Positions 46,924 through 57,382 of a stretch of DNA of 64,000 bases are shown piece by piece. Made by a program: the position numbers and the translations under genes. How positions within the stretch are numbered: the first letter of the stretch is position 1; each line of letters opens with the position of its first letter. Where the stretch lies: the NCBI RefSeq assembly GCF_027812955.1, contig NZ_JAPYZV010000004.1, positions 372,001 through 436,000 on the forward strand, given 5' to 3'. This stretch comes from Pedococcus sp. 5OH_020. Its GTDB lineage: Bacteria; Actinomycetota; Actinomycetes; Actinomycetales; Dermatophilaceae. Below the pieces are notes generated by a model that worked only from the letters and a program-made list of their open reading frames with translations, was not told the DNA's origin and searched no databases.

Positions 46924-48149
46924 CGGACCTCCGACCGCAGCCCCTGGCCCGTCCCGGTCGCTTCGGACCGTTCGGCGGGCGGTATGTCCCCGAGGCGCTG
47001 ATCCCGGCGCTGGAGGAGCTGGACGAGGCGCGGCACAAGGCGATGGTCGACCCCGAGTTCCTGGGCGAGCTCGAGCGGCTGCACCGGACGTACACCGGCC
47101 GGCCCAGCATCATCACCGAGGTGCCCCGCTTCGCCGAGCACGCCGGCGGGGCTCGCATCATCCTCAAGCGCGAGGACCTCAACCACACCGGTTCCCACAA
47201 GATCAACAACGTGCTGGCCCAGGCTCTGTTGACCAAGCGCATGGGCAAGACCCGTGTCATCGCCGAGACCGGAGCCGGGCAGCACGGCGTGGCCACCGCG
47301 ACGGCTGCCGCGCTGATGGGCCTCGAGTGCGTCATCTACATGGGCAAGGTGGACACTGAGCGCCAGGCGCTCAACGTGGCGCGGATGCGCATGCTCGGGG
47401 CGACCGTCGTCGCCGTGCCGACGGGCAGCGCGACCCTCAAGGACGCGATCAACGACGCGCTGCGCGACTGGGTGACGAACGTCGGCCATACCCACTACAT
47501 CCTCGGCACGGTGACCGGTCCGCATCCCTTCCCGGAGATGGTGCGCGACTTCCACCGCATCATCGGCGTGGAGGCGCGGGGCCAGGTCCTCGACGTGACC
47601 GGGAGGCTGCCCGACGCCGTCATCGCCTGCGTCGGCGGCGGGTCGAACGCGATGGGGATCTTCCACCGGTTCATCGACGACGCCGGCGTGCGGCTGGTCG
47701 GCATCGAGGCCGGCGGCGAAGGGGTGGCATCAGGCCGGCACGCAGCCAGGTTCGCGGCGTCCGAGCCGGGAGTGCTCCACGGGACCTTCAGCTACCTCAT
47801 GCAGGACGACGACGGCCAGACGCTCGAGTCACACTCGATCTCCGCGGGCCTGGACTACCCCAGCGTGGGCCCGGAGCACGCCTTCCTCCGCGACTCCGGA
47901 CGGGCCGAGTACCGCTACGCCACCGACGAGCAGGCCATGAGCGCCTTCCAGCTGCTGTGCCGCACGGAGGGCATCATCCCCGCCCTCGAGTCCGCGCATG
48001 CCCTGGCGGGTGCCATCGAGGTGGGGCGCGAGCTGGGGCGCGACGGCCTGCTCCTGGTCAACCTCTCGGGGCGCGGCGACAAGGACATGCATACGGCAGC
48101 GCAGTACTTCGGCCTCATCGACGACGCCCCTGCGGGCGGCGCACAGTGA
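46920..48149 (+). CDS. trpB: Tryptophan synthase beta chain
   Basis: Joins indole and serine, using PLP. The 409-aa protein starts with [19 protein letters not shown] and has the PLP lysine in [13 protein letters not shown] near residue 92, [16 protein letters not shown] near 117, and the phosphate-binding VGGGSNAMG near 240. It is the TrpB1 type. Overlaps trpC and trpA by 4 bp each, as expected for the alpha2beta2 complex. Confidence 0.98.
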   Translation: MTDLRPQPLARPGRFGPFGGRYVPEALIPALEELDEARHKAMVDPEFLGELERLHRTYTGRPSIITEVPRFAEHAGGARIILKREDLNHTGSHKINNVLAQALLTKRMGKTRVIAETGAGQHGVATATAAALMGLECVIYMGKVDTERQALNVARMRMLGATVVAVPTGSATLKDAINDALRDWVTNVGHTHYILGTVTGPHPFPEMVRDFHRIIGVEARGQVLDVTGRLPDAVIACVGGGSNAMGIFHRFIDDAGVRLVGIEAGGEGVASGRHAARFAASEPGVLHGTFSYLMQDDDGQTLESHSISAGLDYPSVGPEHAFLRDSGRAEYRYATDEQAMSAFQLLCRTEGIIPALESAHALAGAIEVGRELGRDGLLLVNLSGRGDKDMHTAAQYFGLIDDAPAGGAQ

Positions 48150-48949
48150 GCATCGGGGTCGGGGAGGTCCTCCAACGCTGCCGGGAGGAGGACCGGGCAG
48201 CCCTCGTGGGGTACCTGCCCGTCGGGTTCCCGGACGTGCCTGGGTCGGTGGACGCGATGGTCGCCATGGTCGAGGCGGGCGTGGACATCGTCGAGGTGGG
48301 AGTGCCGTACAGCGACCCCCTGATGGACGGACCCGTGATCGCGTACGCCGCGGACCAGGCGCTGCGGCGCGGGGTGCACGTCGCAGACGTCTTCACGGCC
48401 ACTCGGGCCGTCCGCGACGCCGGCGCTCCGCCCCTGGTGATGTCGTACTGGAACCTCATCCTGCGCCAGGGGCCCCAGGAGTTCGCCCGGCGGCTGGCCG
48501 CTGCCGGGGGTGCGGGGATCATCACGCCCGACCTCATCCCCGACGAGGCAGGCGCCTGGATCGAGGCGAGCGACCTGACCGGGCTGGACCGGATCTTCCT
48601 CGTCGCGCCGAGCTCCACGGAGCAGCGCATCGCGGCGGTCACCCAGCAGTGCCGGGGGTTCGTGTACGCCGTGTCGCACATGGGCGTGACCGGCGCGCGC
48701 ACCTCGATGGGCGACGCCGCCTCCGTGATCGTGGAGCGCACCAGAGCCGTCACCGACAAGCCGGTCTGCGTAGGGCTGGGGGTCTCGAACGGCGCCCAGG
48801 CGGCCGAGGTGGCCGCGTACGCCGACGGCGTCATCGTCGGCTCGGCCCTGGTCCGCTGCCTCACGGAGGCCCAGGATGCCGAGTCGGGAACCAAGGCGCT
48901 GCGCGAGCTCGTCGCGGAGCTGGCCGAGGGCGTCCGGAGTGGACGCTGA
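48146..48949 (+). CDS. trpA: Tryptophan synthase alpha chain
   Basis: Cleaves indole-3-glycerol phosphate to indole, which passes to TrpB. The 267-aa barrel has [12 protein letters not shown], the catalytic Glu and Asp in [16 protein letters not shown] near 45-60, and [12 protein letters not shown] near 172. GTG 48146 lies in the trpB stop. Last of the trp genes. Confidence 0.97.
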   Translation: MSIGVGEVLQRCREEDRAALVGYLPVGFPDVPGSVDAMVAMVEAGVDIVEVGVPYSDPLMDGPVIAYAADQALRRGVHVADVFTATRAVRDAGAPPLVMSYWNLILRQGPQEFARRLAAAGGAGIITPDLIPDEAGAWIEASDLTGLDRIFLVAPSSTEQRIAAVTQQCRGFVYAVSHMGVTGARTSMGDAASVIVERTRAVTDKPVCVGLGVSNGAQAAEVAAYADGVIVGSALVRCLTEAQDAESGTKALRELVAELAEGVRSGR

Positions 48950-48950
48950 G

Positions 48951-49484
48951 GTGACTCGTTCGGGTCATCGGTGGGGCGTGTTCCTCACCCAGGGGCGCCG
49001 CACGGAGCTGGTGGGCCTGGCGGCTCGTCTGGTGCTCGGTGTGGTGCTGCTCGTGGCGGGACTGCTGAAGGTGACGCATCTGGAGACCTCGGCGCGCGCG
49101 GTGCGGGCGTACCAGCTGCTGCCGTACGACGTTGCCGGGTATGTGGGCTACGGCCTTCCCATCCTGGAGGCCGCCGTGGCAGTGCTGCTGCTGCTCGGCC
49201 TGTACACCCGCGCGGCCGCCGACGTCGGCGCGCTGCTCATGGTGGTGTTCGTCATCGGCATCGCCTCGGCCTGGGCGCGCGGCCTCAGCATCGACTGCGG
49301 CTGTTTCGGCAACGGGGGAACCATTGCGGCCTCCCAGACGCAGTACCCACTGGAGATCGCCCGCGACCTCGGCCTGCTCCTCTGTGCCGGCTGGCTCGTC
49401 GTGCGGCCTCGAACCGCGTTCAGCCTCGAGCACGTGCTTTTCGGGGATCCTGCCGTCCCCACCGACGAAAGGTCCCTGGCATGA
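48951..49484 (+). CDS. MauE/DoxX-like membrane protein with CxCFG motif
   Basis: 177 aa with four hydrophobic segments (LVGLAARLVLGVVLLVAGLLKV, YVGYGLPILEAAVAVLLLLGL, DVGALLMVVFVIGIASAW, EIARDLGLLLCAGWLVV). The LSIDCGCFGNGG loop is characteristic of MauE-type proteins, thought to supply disulphides or electrons to periplasmic partners. GTG 48951 has GGAG ~12 nt before; GTG 48939 is an in-frame alternative. It overlaps the DsbA-like gene by 4 bp, so the pair probably acts together. Confidence 0.85.
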   Translation: MTRSGHRWGVFLTQGRRTELVGLAARLVLGVVLLVAGLLKVTHLETSARAVRAYQLLPYDVAGYVGYGLPILEAAVAVLLLLGLYTRAAADVGALLMVVFVIGIASAWARGLSIDCGCFGNGGTIAASQTQYPLEIARDLGLLLCAGWLVVRPRTAFSLEHVLFGDPAVPTDERSLA

Positions 49485-50299
49485 CCAGTAGCAGCGCCAC
49501 GCGCAAGGCCAAGATCGCGGCCGCCACTCCGCGCGGCGGCTTGGGGAACCGGCGGGGTGCCGGCAACAGGTCAGGGAGCGGCGACCAGGGGGGCGGCAGG
49601 AGAGGCGGCGCGCCGAGCCGGGTCGTCGTGGCAACCGTCGTCGTGCTGCTCGTGGTCGCCGGGGTGGTCACCGCCGTCATCCTCGGTGCGCACGACAAGA
49701 ACGAGAGCGCGACCAGCGGCGGCGGTGCGCTGCCCCGCAACGTCTCCGCCATGGGGGCGGGCGTGGTGGTCAACCCGGGGGCGCCGGCGAGCGCTCCCAC
49801 GCTGGACCTCTACGAGGACTTCCAGTGCCCGGTGTGTGCAGAGTTCGAGCGCATCTTCGGGCTCCAGATCGTCGACCTCGTGAAGTCGAACCAGGTCCGG
49901 CTCGTCGCTCACCCGCTGTCGTTCCTGGACGACAACCTCGGCAACGACTCCTCCAACCGCGCGGCCAACGCGGCTGCCTGCGCGGCAGACGCGGGCAAGT
50001 TCCTGCAGTACCACGCGGCCACGTTCAACGGGCAGCCCGCCAAAGAGGGGACGGGGTACACCGACGCTGAGCTACAGGGCTTCGCCCAGGCCGCCGGCCT
50101 CAGCGGGGCGTCACTGCAGACCTGGCAGCAGTGCTACGACGCCAAGACCCACAACCAGTGGGTGGAGTCGGTGCAGACGCAGGCCGAGAAGGACCACGTC
50201 AACGCCACCCCGACGGTGAAGCTCAACGGCAAGGCCCTGAGCCTGGCCGGGCTGACCCAGGCATCGCTCGCATCCCAGGTCAAGGCTGCCACGAAGTGA
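49481..50299 (+). CDS. Membrane-anchored DsbA-family thiol oxidoreductase
   Basis: 272 aa. A basic N-terminus precedes one membrane anchor (VVVATVVVLLVVAGVVTAVIL, residues ~48-68), then an extracytoplasmic thioredoxin-fold domain with the active site DFQCPVCAEFE (C116, C119), a helical insertion with another Cys pair, and the cis-Pro segment NATPTVKLNG near 246. This is the DsbA/DsbG-like type used for disulphide formation outside the membrane in actinobacteria. Coupled to the MauE-like gene upstream and to lgt downstream by 4-bp overlaps. Confidence 0.9.
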   Translation: MTSSSATRKAKIAAATPRGGLGNRRGAGNRSGSGDQGGGRRGGAPSRVVVATVVVLLVVAGVVTAVILGAHDKNESATSGGGALPRNVSAMGAGVVVNPGAPASAPTLDLYEDFQCPVCAEFERIFGLQIVDLVKSNQVRLVAHPLSFLDDNLGNDSSNRAANAAACAADAGKFLQYHAATFNGQPAKEGTGYTDAELQGFAQAAGLSGASLQTWQQCYDAKTHNQWVESVQTQAEKDHVNATPTVKLNGKALSLAGLTQASLASQVKAATK

Positions 50300-51165
50300 C
50301 GTCCGGCCTGCCGGTCTCCATCCCCAGCCCGACGACGGGGGTGTGGCACCTCGGTCCCTTCCCGGTGCGGGCGTACGCGCTGTGCATCCTGCTGGGCATC
50401 GTGGTCGCGGTCTGGATGACGGGCAGACGGCTGGCGGACCGGGGCCACCCACGGGAGAAGGCGGTCGACATCTCGGCCTGGGCCGTCCCGTTCGGGATTG
50501 TGGGAGGCCGGTTGTACCACGTCATCACCACACCCGACCCCTACTTCGGCAAGGGCGGCCACCCCGTACGCGCCCTGTACATCTGGGAGGGCGGGCTCGG
50601 GATCTGGGGCGCGATCGCGCTGGGCGCGGTGGGGGCGTGGATCGGTGCCCGCCGCTACGGGATCCCGTTCTCGGACTACGTCGATGCCGCCGCGCCTGGC
50701 GTTGCCGTCGCCCAGGCCCTCGGACGGTGGGGGAACTGGTTCAACAACGAGCTCTACGGCCGCAGGACGGACGTGCCGTGGGGACTCACGATCCACGAGT
50801 GGGACCAGTCCGCCGGCCACGCGGTGCGCGATGCGAGCGGCAAGGCGGTCGTGCTCGGCACGTTCCACCCGACGTTCCTCTACGAGTCGCTCTGGTGCCT
50901 GCTCCTCGCCGTGGTCCTGTTCCTCGTGGACCGGCGCGTCGTGCTGCGGCGGGGCCAGCTCTTCGGACTCTACGTCGCCGGGTACCCGGTGGGCCGGGTC
51001 GTGGTCGAGCTGATGCGCAGCGACCCCGCCCACACGATCTTCGGCGTACGCGTCAACGTCTGGACGAGTATCGTCGTCTTCCTCCTGGGAGTGGCGCTCG
51101 TGATCCTGGCGAGGCGGCGCGCCCCGAGGGTGCGGGCGGGCGCGGGGTCTCAGATGTCGGAATAG
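50296..51165 (+). CDS. lgt: Prolipoprotein diacylglyceryl transferase
   Basis: Attaches diacylglycerol to the lipobox cysteine of prolipoproteins. The 289-aa polytopic protein has the Lgt signature GRWGNWFNNELYG near residue 143 and the HPTFLYESLW segment near 195, plus FPVRAYALCILLGI in the first helix and GGRLYHVI near 72. GTG 50296 overlaps the thiol oxidoreductase stop. It closes an envelope-protein module behind trpA. Confidence 0.96.
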   Translation: MTSGLPVSIPSPTTGVWHLGPFPVRAYALCILLGIVVAVWMTGRRLADRGHPREKAVDISAWAVPFGIVGGRLYHVITTPDPYFGKGGHPVRALYIWEGGLGIWGAIALGAVGAWIGARRYGIPFSDYVDAAAPGVAVAQALGRWGNWFNNELYGRRTDVPWGLTIHEWDQSAGHAVRDASGKAVVLGTFHPTFLYESLWCLLLAVVLFLVDRRVVLRRGQLFGLYVAGYPVGRVVVELMRSDPAHTIFGVRVNVWTSIVVFLLGVALVILARRRAPRVRAGAGSQMSE

Positions 51166-51200
51166 GGCGGCTCACATGCCGGGACAAACGCGCCTGCCGG

Positions 51201-51206
51201 TATTCT
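51201..51206 (+). promoter_or_regulatory. Putative -10 element for gltBD
   Basis: TATTCT, 97 bp before the gltB start, in the 137-bp gap after lgt. The leader would be ~90 nt. No strong hairpin is seen in it. Confidence 0.4.
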
Positions 51207-51302
51207 CTCTGCAGCCGTGGCCATGGTCGTCCACGCGCGTGAACGGACTGCCCGCCAGGGCCGCTCCGCCGCACCACGACCCCTCAGGACGGTGACCCGA
51301 AC

Positions 51303-54300
51303 GTGACTCCTGTGCGCTTCTCCGCCCAGCCCGCCGACAGCGGGCTCTACCGCCGCGAGCACGAGCACGACGCCTGCGGCGTGGCGCTCGTGGCGACGAT
51401 GCGGGGCAGTGCCGGGCACGACATCGTGGACCACGCCCTGACGGCGCTGCGCAACCTGGAGCACCGGGGCGCGACCGGCGCGGATCCCATGGTCGGCGAC
51501 GGCGCCGGCATCCTCACCCAGGTCCCCGACGCCTTCCTGCGCGAGGTCGTGGACTTCGACCTTCCGGTGGCCGGCGCGTACGCCGTCGGCATCGCCTTCC
51601 TGCCGCGCGAGGAGGGCTCCCGGGCCCAGGCCACCGCGCGGATCCAGGAGCTGGCCGAGCAGGAGGGACTGCGGGTCCTGGGCTGGCGCGACGTGCCGGT
51701 CGCCGCGGAGCTGGTCGGCCAGACGGCGCGCGACTGCATGCCCTACTTCCGTCAGCTGTTCGTGGCGGCCTCGGGCGGCCGGATGGTCGGACTGGGCCTG
51801 GACCGGCTGGCGTTCTGCCTGCGCAAGCGGGCCGAGCGCGAGACCGAGGTGTACTTCCCCTCGCTGTCGAGCCGGACGCTGGTCTACAAGGGGATGCTGA
51901 CCACGGGGCAGCTTGAGCCGTTCTTCCCCGACCTGTCGGACCGCCGCTTCGAGACCGAGCTGGCGCTCGTCCACTCCCGGTTCTCGACGAACACCTTCCC
52001 GAGCTGGCCGCTCGCCCACCCGTACCGCCTCATCGCGCACAACGGCGAGATCAACACCGTCAAGGGCAACCGCAACTGGATGCGGGCCCGGGAGAGCCAG
52101 CTCGTGTCCGACGTGATCCCCGGCGACCTCGAGCGACTGTTCCCCATCTGCAGCCCCGACGCCTCGGACTCGGCCTCGTTCGACGAGGTCCTGGAGCTGC
52201 TCCACCTCGGTGGCCGCTCATTGCCGCACGCGGTGCTCATGATGATCCCCGAGGCGTGGGAGAACCATGAGGAGATGGACCCGGCCCGCAGGGCGTTCTA
52301 CGAGTTCCACTCCACCTTCATGGAGCCCTGGGACGGCCCGGCCTGCGTCACGTTCACCGACGGGTCAGTCATCGGCGCGGTTCTCGACCGCAACGGGCTG
52401 CGCCCTGGCCGCTACTCGGTCACCGACGACGGCCTCGTGGTCCTGGCCTCCGAGGCCGGCGTCCTCGACCTCGACCCGACGAGGGTGGTGCGCAAGGGCC
52501 GGCTGCAGCCGGGACGGATGTTCCTCGTCGACACCGAGCACGGCCGGATCGTCTCCGACGACGAGATCAAGTCGTCGCTGGCAGCCCAGCAGCCGTATGA
52601 GGAGTGGCTGCATGCCGGGCTCATGCACCTCGACGACCTGCCCGAGCGCGAGCACATCGTGCACACCGCCGCCTCGGTGGCCCGACGCCAGCAGACGTTC
52701 GGCTACACCCAGGAGGAGCTGCGCATCCTGCTGACGCCCATGGCGAGGACGGGAGGAGAGGCCCTCGGCTCGATGGGCACCGACACCCCCATCGCCGTGC
52801 TGTCGGAGCGGCCGCGCCTCGTGTTCGACTACTTCACGCAGCTCTTCGCCCAGGTGACGAACCCGCCGCTGGACGCCATCCGTGAGGAGCTGGTCACCTC
52901 GCTCGGCACGGTGATCGGGCCCGAGGGCAACGCCCTCAAGGCGACTCCCGCCCACGCCCGACAGGTCGTGCTGCCGTTCCCCGTCATCGACAACGACGCG
53001 CTTGCCAAGATCGTCCACGTCAACGCCGACGGAGACCTGCCGGGGTACGCCACGCATGTGGTTCGCGGTCTCTACGACGTCACGGGCGGCGCGCAGGCGC
53101 TGCAGGCCCGGCTCGAGGAGATCTTCGCCGAGGTCTCGCAGGCCATCGCCGACGGTGCCCGGTTCGTGGTCCTCTCGGACCGCGACTCCGGCCGTGACTA
53201 CGCGCCCATCCCGTCGCTGCTGCTGACGTCCGCGGTGCACCACCACCTCATCCGCGAGAAGACCCGGACGCTGGTCGGGCTCGTCGTCGAGGCCGGGGAC
53301 GTCCGCGAGGTGCACCACGTCGCCCTGCTCGTCGGCTACGGGGCCGCTGCCGTCAACCCCTACCTGGCCATGGAGTCGGTCGAGGACCTCGTGCGCTCCG
53401 GCGCGATCACCGGGGTCACCGCCGAGCAGGCGGTGCGGAACCTCATCAAGGCGCTCGGCAAGGGTGTCCTCAAGGTCATGTCGAAGATGGGCATCTCCAC
53501 GGTGGCCTCGTACCGCGGCGCCCAGGTCTTCGAGGCCCTCGGCCTCTCCCAGGAGCTCGTGGACCGGTACTTCACCGGGACCGTCTCGCAGCTGGGCGGC
53601 ATCGGGCTCGACGTCATCGCCGCCGAGACCGCGGCCCGCCACGCCGCCGCCTACCCGCCGGACGGCGTACGGCTGCCCCACCGCAAGCTCGAGGTCGGAG
53701 GCGAGTACCAGTGGCGGCGCGAGGGCGAGCCGCACCTCTTCGACCCGGACACCGTGTTCCGTCTGCAGCACTCCACGCGTCAGCGTCGGTACGACATCTT
53801 CAAGCAGTACACCGCGCGGGTCGACGAGCAGTCCGAGCGCCTCATGACGCTGCGCGGGCTCTTCACCCTGGGCGGTGCCAGCCCGCGTGAGCCTGTCTCC
53901 ATCGACGAGGTCGAGCCGGTCAGCGAGATCGTCAAACGGTTCAACACCGGCGCGATGTCCTACGGGTCGATCAGCCAGGAGGCGCACGAGACCCTGGCCA
54001 TCGCGATGAACCGGATCGGCGGACGGTCCAACACCGGCGAGGGCGGCGAGGACGCCGACCGCCTGATGGACGACGAGCGTCGTTCCGCCATCAAGCAGGT
54101 CGCCTCCGGGCGGTTCGGCGTCACCTCCCTGTACCTGACCAAGGCCGGCGACATCCAGATCAAGATGGCGCAGGGGGCCAAGCCCGGCGAGGGCGGTCAG
54201 CTGCCCGGCCACAAGGTGTACCCCTGGGTCGCCACAACGAGGCACTCCACCCCCGGGGTGGGGCTGATCAGCCCTCCGCCACACCACGACATCTACTCCA

Positions 54301-55847
54301 TCGAGGATCTCGCCCAGCTGATCCACGACCTCAAGAACGCCAACCCCGAGGCGCGGATCCACGTCAAGCTCGTCTCCGAGATCGGGGTGGGCACCGTGGC
54401 GGCGGGCGTCTCGAAGGCACACTCCGACGTCGTCCTGATCTCCGGCCACGACGGCGGGACGGGAGCCTCACCCCTGACGTCGCTGAAGCACGCCGGCGGG
54501 CCCTGGGAGATCGGTCTGGCGGAGACGCAGCAGACGCTGGTGCTGAACGGCCTTCGGGACCGGATCGTCGTGCAGTGCGACGGGCAGCTCAAGACCGGGC
54601 GTGACGTCGTGATCGCGGCGCTGCTGGGTGCCGAGGAGTTCGGGTTCGCGACGGCGCCGCTGGTCGTGAGCGGCTGCATCATGATGCGGGTCTGCCACCT
54701 GGACACGTGCCCGGTCGGTATCGCCACCCAGAACCCGGAGCTCCGGTCGCGGTTCTCCGGCAAGCCGGAGTTCGTGGAGACGTTCTTCGAGTACATCGCC
54801 GAGGAGGTGCGCGAGCACCTGGCAGCCCTCGGCTTCCGCTCGGTCGAGGAGGCCGTGGGCCAGGTCTCGGCCATCGACGCGAGCCGGGCCGTCGCGCACT
54901 GGAAGGCCGCGGGTCTCAACCTCTCCCCGATCTTCGCCGACGTCCAGAGCCCGGACGGCTCCGCTCGGCGGAACACCACGGGCCAGGACCACGGCTTGGA
55001 GAAGGCGCTGGACCACCACCTCATCGCCATCGCGCGGGAGGCGATCAGCGACGGGACTCCCGTCACCGGTCAGGTGGCCGTTCGCAACGTCAACAGGACC
55101 GTGGGCACGCTGCTGGGCCACGAGGTCACGAAGGCGCATCCGCAGGGCTTGCCGGACGACACGATCGACCTCACGCTGGTCGGCTCCGCGGGCCAGTCGC
55201 TCGGCGCTTTCCTTCCGCGCGGGGTCACCCTGCGCCTGGTGGGCGACGCCAACGACTACGTCGGCAAGGGTCTGTCCGGGGGGCGTGTCGTCGTCCGGCC
55301 CGACCGCGCGGCCCCGCTCCAGGCTGAACAGAACGTCATCGCCGGCAACGTCATCGGGTATGGCGCGACCGGCGGAGACCTCTTCCTGCGGGGCAAGGTG
55401 GGCGAGCGGTTCGCCGTGCGGAACTCCGGCGCGACCGCGGTCGTCGAGGGCGTCGGGGACCACGGATGCGAGTACATGACCGGCGGCACGGTCCTGGTGC
55501 TCGGCCCCACCGGCCGCAACTTCGCGGCCGGCATGTCGGGGGGTGTCGCGTACGTGCTCGACCTGGTCGCGGAGCGGGTGAACCCCGAGCTCGTCGACCT
55601 GTCACCCCTGCGGCCCGACGACGAGACGACGGTGCGCCTGCTGTTGCAGCGGTACGCCGAGGAGACCGACTCGACGGTGGCCGCCCGGTTGCTGCAGGAC
55701 TGGGAGACGGCTCGTTCCCGGTTCACTCTGGTCCTGCCCCGGGACTACCAGCGCGTCCTGGACGTGCGCGCCGCCGCCGAGGCGGAGGGACTCGACGTCA
55801 ACGGCTCCGAGGTGTGGGAGCGGATCATGGAGGCCTCCCGTGGCTGA
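51303..55847 (+). CDS. gltB: Glutamate synthase large subunit
   Basis: Transfers the glutamine amide to 2-oxoglutarate. The 1514-aa protein has a short propeptide ending before Cys25 ([10 protein letters not shown]), the class II amidotransferase nucleophile exposed after cleavage; an FMN-binding synthase domain ([31 protein letters not shown] around 880-970); the [3Fe-4S] cysteines in [15 protein letters not shown] near 1125-1140; and the C-terminal GXGXG domain ([11 protein letters not shown]). GTG 51303 is the only fit for the N-terminus. It overlaps gltD by 8 bp. Confidence 0.97.
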   Translation: MTPVRFSAQPADSGLYRREHEHDACGVALVATMRGSAGHDIVDHALTALRNLEHRGATGADPMVGDGAGILTQVPDAFLREVVDFDLPVAGAYAVGIAFLPREEGSRAQATARIQELAEQEGLRVLGWRDVPVAAELVGQTARDCMPYFRQLFVAASGGRMVGLGLDRLAFCLRKRAERETEVYFPSLSSRTLVYKGMLTTGQLEPFFPDLSDRRFETELALVHSRFSTNTFPSWPLAHPYRLIAHNGEINTVKGNRNWMRARESQLVSDVIPGDLERLFPICSPDASDSASFDEVLELLHLGGRSLPHAVLMMIPEAWENHEEMDPARRAFYEFHSTFMEPWDGPACVTFTDGSVIGAVLDRNGLRPGRYSVTDDGLVVLASEAGVLDLDPTRVVRKGRLQPGRMFLVDTEHGRIVSDDEIKSSLAAQQPYEEWLHAGLMHLDDLPEREHIVHTAASVARRQQTFGYTQEELRILLTPMARTGGEALGSMGTDTPIAVLSERPRLVFDYFTQLFAQVTNPPLDAIREELVTSLGTVIGPEGNALKATPAHARQVVLPFPVIDNDALAKIVHVNADGDLPGYATHVVRGLYDVTGGAQALQARLEEIFAEVSQAIADGARFVVLSDRDSGRDYAPIPSLLLTSAVHHHLIREKTRTLVGLVVEAGDVREVHHVALLVGYGAAAVNPYLAMESVEDLVRSGAITGVTAEQAVRNLIKALGKGVLKVMSKMGISTVASYRGAQVFEALGLSQELVDRYFTGTVSQLGGIGLDVIAAETAARHAAAYPPDGVRLPHRKLEVGGEYQWRREGEPHLFDPDTVFRLQHSTRQRRYDIFKQYTARVDEQSERLMTLRGLFTLGGASPREPVSIDEVEPVSEIVKRFNTGAMSYGSISQEAHETLAIAMNRIGGRSNTGEGGEDADRLMDDERRSAIKQVASGRFGVTSLYLTKAGDIQIKMAQGAKPGEGGQLPGHKVYPWVATTRHSTPGVGLISPPPHHDIYSIEDLAQLIHDLKNANPEARIHVKLVSEIGVGTVAAGVSKAHSDVVLISGHDGGTGASPLTSLKHAGGPWEIGLAETQQTLVLNGLRDRIVVQCDGQLKTGRDVVIAALLGAEEFGFATAPLVVSGCIMMRVCHLDTCPVGIATQNPELRSRFSGKPEFVETFFEYIAEEVREHLAALGFRSVEEAVGQVSAIDASRAVAHWKAAGLNLSPIFADVQSPDGSARRNTTGQDHGLEKALDHHLIAIAREAISDGTPVTGQVAVRNVNRTVGTLLGHEVTKAHPQGLPDDTIDLTLVGSAGQSLGAFLPRGVTLRLVGDANDYVGKGLSGGRVVVRPDRAAPLQAEQNVIAGNVIGYGATGGDLFLRGKVGERFAVRNSGATAVVEGVGDHGCEYMTGGTVLVLGPTGRNFAAGMSGGVAYVLDLVAERVNPELVDLSPLRPDDETTVRLLLQRYAEETDSTVAARLLQDWETARSRFTLVLPRDYQRVLDVRAAAEAEGLDVNGSEVWERIMEASRG

Positions 55848-57294
55848 CCCTCAGGGATTTCTGAAGACCCGCGAGCGGGAGCTGCCCACCCGCCGTCCGG
55901 TGCCCGTCCGCATCCGGGACTGGAAGGAGGTCTACGAGGAGCAGGAGCTCGGGCAGCTCCAACGTCAGGCGGGTCGCTGCATGGACTGCGGGATCCCCTT
56001 CTGCCACAGCGGGTGCCCGCTCGGGAACCTCATCCCCGAGTGGAACGACCTGGCCTGGAAGGGTGACTGGCGGGAGGCGATCGAGCGGCTCCACGCGACG
56101 AACAACTTCCCGGAGTTCACCGGACGGCTGTGCCCCGCACCCTGCGAGACCGCGTGCGTGCTCGGCATCAACCAACCCGCGGTAACCATCAAGCAGGTCG
56201 AGGTCACGACGATCGAGCGCGCGTTCGACGCCGGGTACGTCGAGCCTCAGGCGCCCGAGAGACTGTCCGGCAAGACCGTTGCCGTGGTGGGCTCGGGGCC
56301 GGCCGGCCTCGCGGCGGCCCAGCAGCTGACCCGTGCGGGCCACACCGTCGCCGTGTACGAGCGGGCCGACAAGCCCGGCGGGCTGCTTCGCTACGGGATC
56401 CCGGAGTTCAAGATGGAGAAGTCGGTCCTCGACCGGCGCATCGCCCAGATGGCGGCGGAGGGCACCCGGTTCCGCAGTGGCGTCACGGTGGGCGCGGACG
56501 TCACCGGCCCGCAGCTGCGAGACCGGTACGACGCCGTGGTGCTCGCCCTGGGGGCGACCGTGCCGCGCGACCTGCCCGTGCCCGGGCGAGAGCTCGACGG
56601 GGTGCTCCAGGCCATGGACTTCCTCCCACCTGCCAACCGGGCGGCGCTGGGGCAGCAGGTCGACGGGCAGGTGACGGCCGAGGGCAAGGACGTCATCGTC
56701 ATCGGTGGCGGCGACACGGGGGCCGACTGCATCGGCACGTCGCACCGCCAGGGCGCTCGGTCCGTCACGAGCCTGGAGATCATGCCGCAGCCGGGAGAGG
56801 CGCGCCCCGCCAACCAGCCGTGGCCGACGTACCCGATGCTCTTCCGCGTCGCCTCCGCCCACGAGGAGGGTGGTGAGCGCGTGTATGCGGCCTCCACGAA
56901 GGAGATCCTCGGGCAGGACGGCAAGGTCAGCGGGATCCGGCTGGTCGACGTACGGCTCGGCGACAGGGGTTTCGAGGAGGTCGAAGGGACGGAGCGGGTC
57001 CTGCCGGCCCAGCTGATCCTGCTCGCTATGGGCTTCCTTGGACCCGAGCGGCCGGGCGTCGTCGAACAGCTCGAGGTGGAGCTCGACGAGCGGTCCAACA
57101 TCCGCCGCGACCGGGACTTCATGTCGTCGGTGCCGGGGGTGTTCGTCGCCGGTGACGCGGGGCGTGGGCAGTCGCTCATCGTGTGGGCGATCGCCGAGGG
57201 CCGGTCAGCCGCTGCGGGGGTCGACCGGTACCTCACCGGGACCAGCGCCCTGCCTCGTCCCGTCAACCCCACCGACCGTCCCCTGATGGTCTGA
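55840..57294 (+). CDS. gltD: Glutamate synthase small subunit
   Basis: Passes electrons from NADPH to GltB. The 484-aa flavoprotein has two cysteine clusters for [4Fe-4S] centres ([17 protein letters not shown] near 47-63 and [12 protein letters not shown] near 98), the FAD site [17 protein letters not shown] near 147, and a second Rossmann site [15 protein letters not shown] near 285. GTG 55840 is inside the gltB end. A hairpin follows the stop. Confidence 0.97.
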   Translation: MADPQGFLKTRERELPTRRPVPVRIRDWKEVYEEQELGQLQRQAGRCMDCGIPFCHSGCPLGNLIPEWNDLAWKGDWREAIERLHATNNFPEFTGRLCPAPCETACVLGINQPAVTIKQVEVTTIERAFDAGYVEPQAPERLSGKTVAVVGSGPAGLAAAQQLTRAGHTVAVYERADKPGGLLRYGIPEFKMEKSVLDRRIAQMAAEGTRFRSGVTVGADVTGPQLRDRYDAVVLALGATVPRDLPVPGRELDGVLQAMDFLPPANRAALGQQVDGQVTAEGKDVIVIGGGDTGADCIGTSHRQGARSVTSLEIMPQPGEARPANQPWPTYPMLFRVASAHEEGGERVYAASTKEILGQDGKVSGIRLVDVRLGDRGFEEVEGTERVLPAQLILLAMGFLGPERPGVVEQLEVELDERSNIRRDRDFMSSVPGVFVAGDAGRGQSLIVWAIAEGRSAAAGVDRYLTGTSALPRPVNPTDRPLMV

Positions 57295-57300
57295 CCGCTC

Positions 57301-57324
57301 CCGCGTCTGGCTGGACTGACGCGG
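57301..57324 (+). terminator. Hairpin after gltD
   Basis: CCGCGTC (57301-57307) pairs with GACGCGG (57318-57324) across 10 nt, 7 bp after the gltD stop. No T-tract. Confidence 0.5.
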
Positions 57325-57336
57325 CCTGTCCGCGCA

Positions 57337-57350
57337 GTGACCCGCGTCAC
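57337..57350 (+). promoter_or_regulatory. GTGA-N6-TCAC dyad in the pyk promoter
   Basis: GTGA-CCCGCG-TCAC (the dyad GTGAC-N4-GTCAC) matches the Crp/Fnr-family core. Centre is about 40 bp before the predicted leaderless start at 57383, i.e. overlapping the -35 region, a class II-like place. Confidence 0.5.
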
Positions 57351-57369
57351 GTTCGCGGGAGCTGCCCTA

Positions 57370-57375
57370 TAGGGT
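57370..57375 (+). promoter_or_regulatory. Putative leaderless promoter -10 for pyk
   Basis: TAGGGT, 7 nt, ATG 57383. The overlapping TATAGG (57368) is an alternative hexamer. Confidence 0.6.
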
Positions 57376-57382
57376 CAGGGGT

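Noticed and set aside
52365-54449. Long minus-strand frame opposite gltB
   Set aside because: Same GC artefact; gltB motifs on the plus strand explain the DNA.
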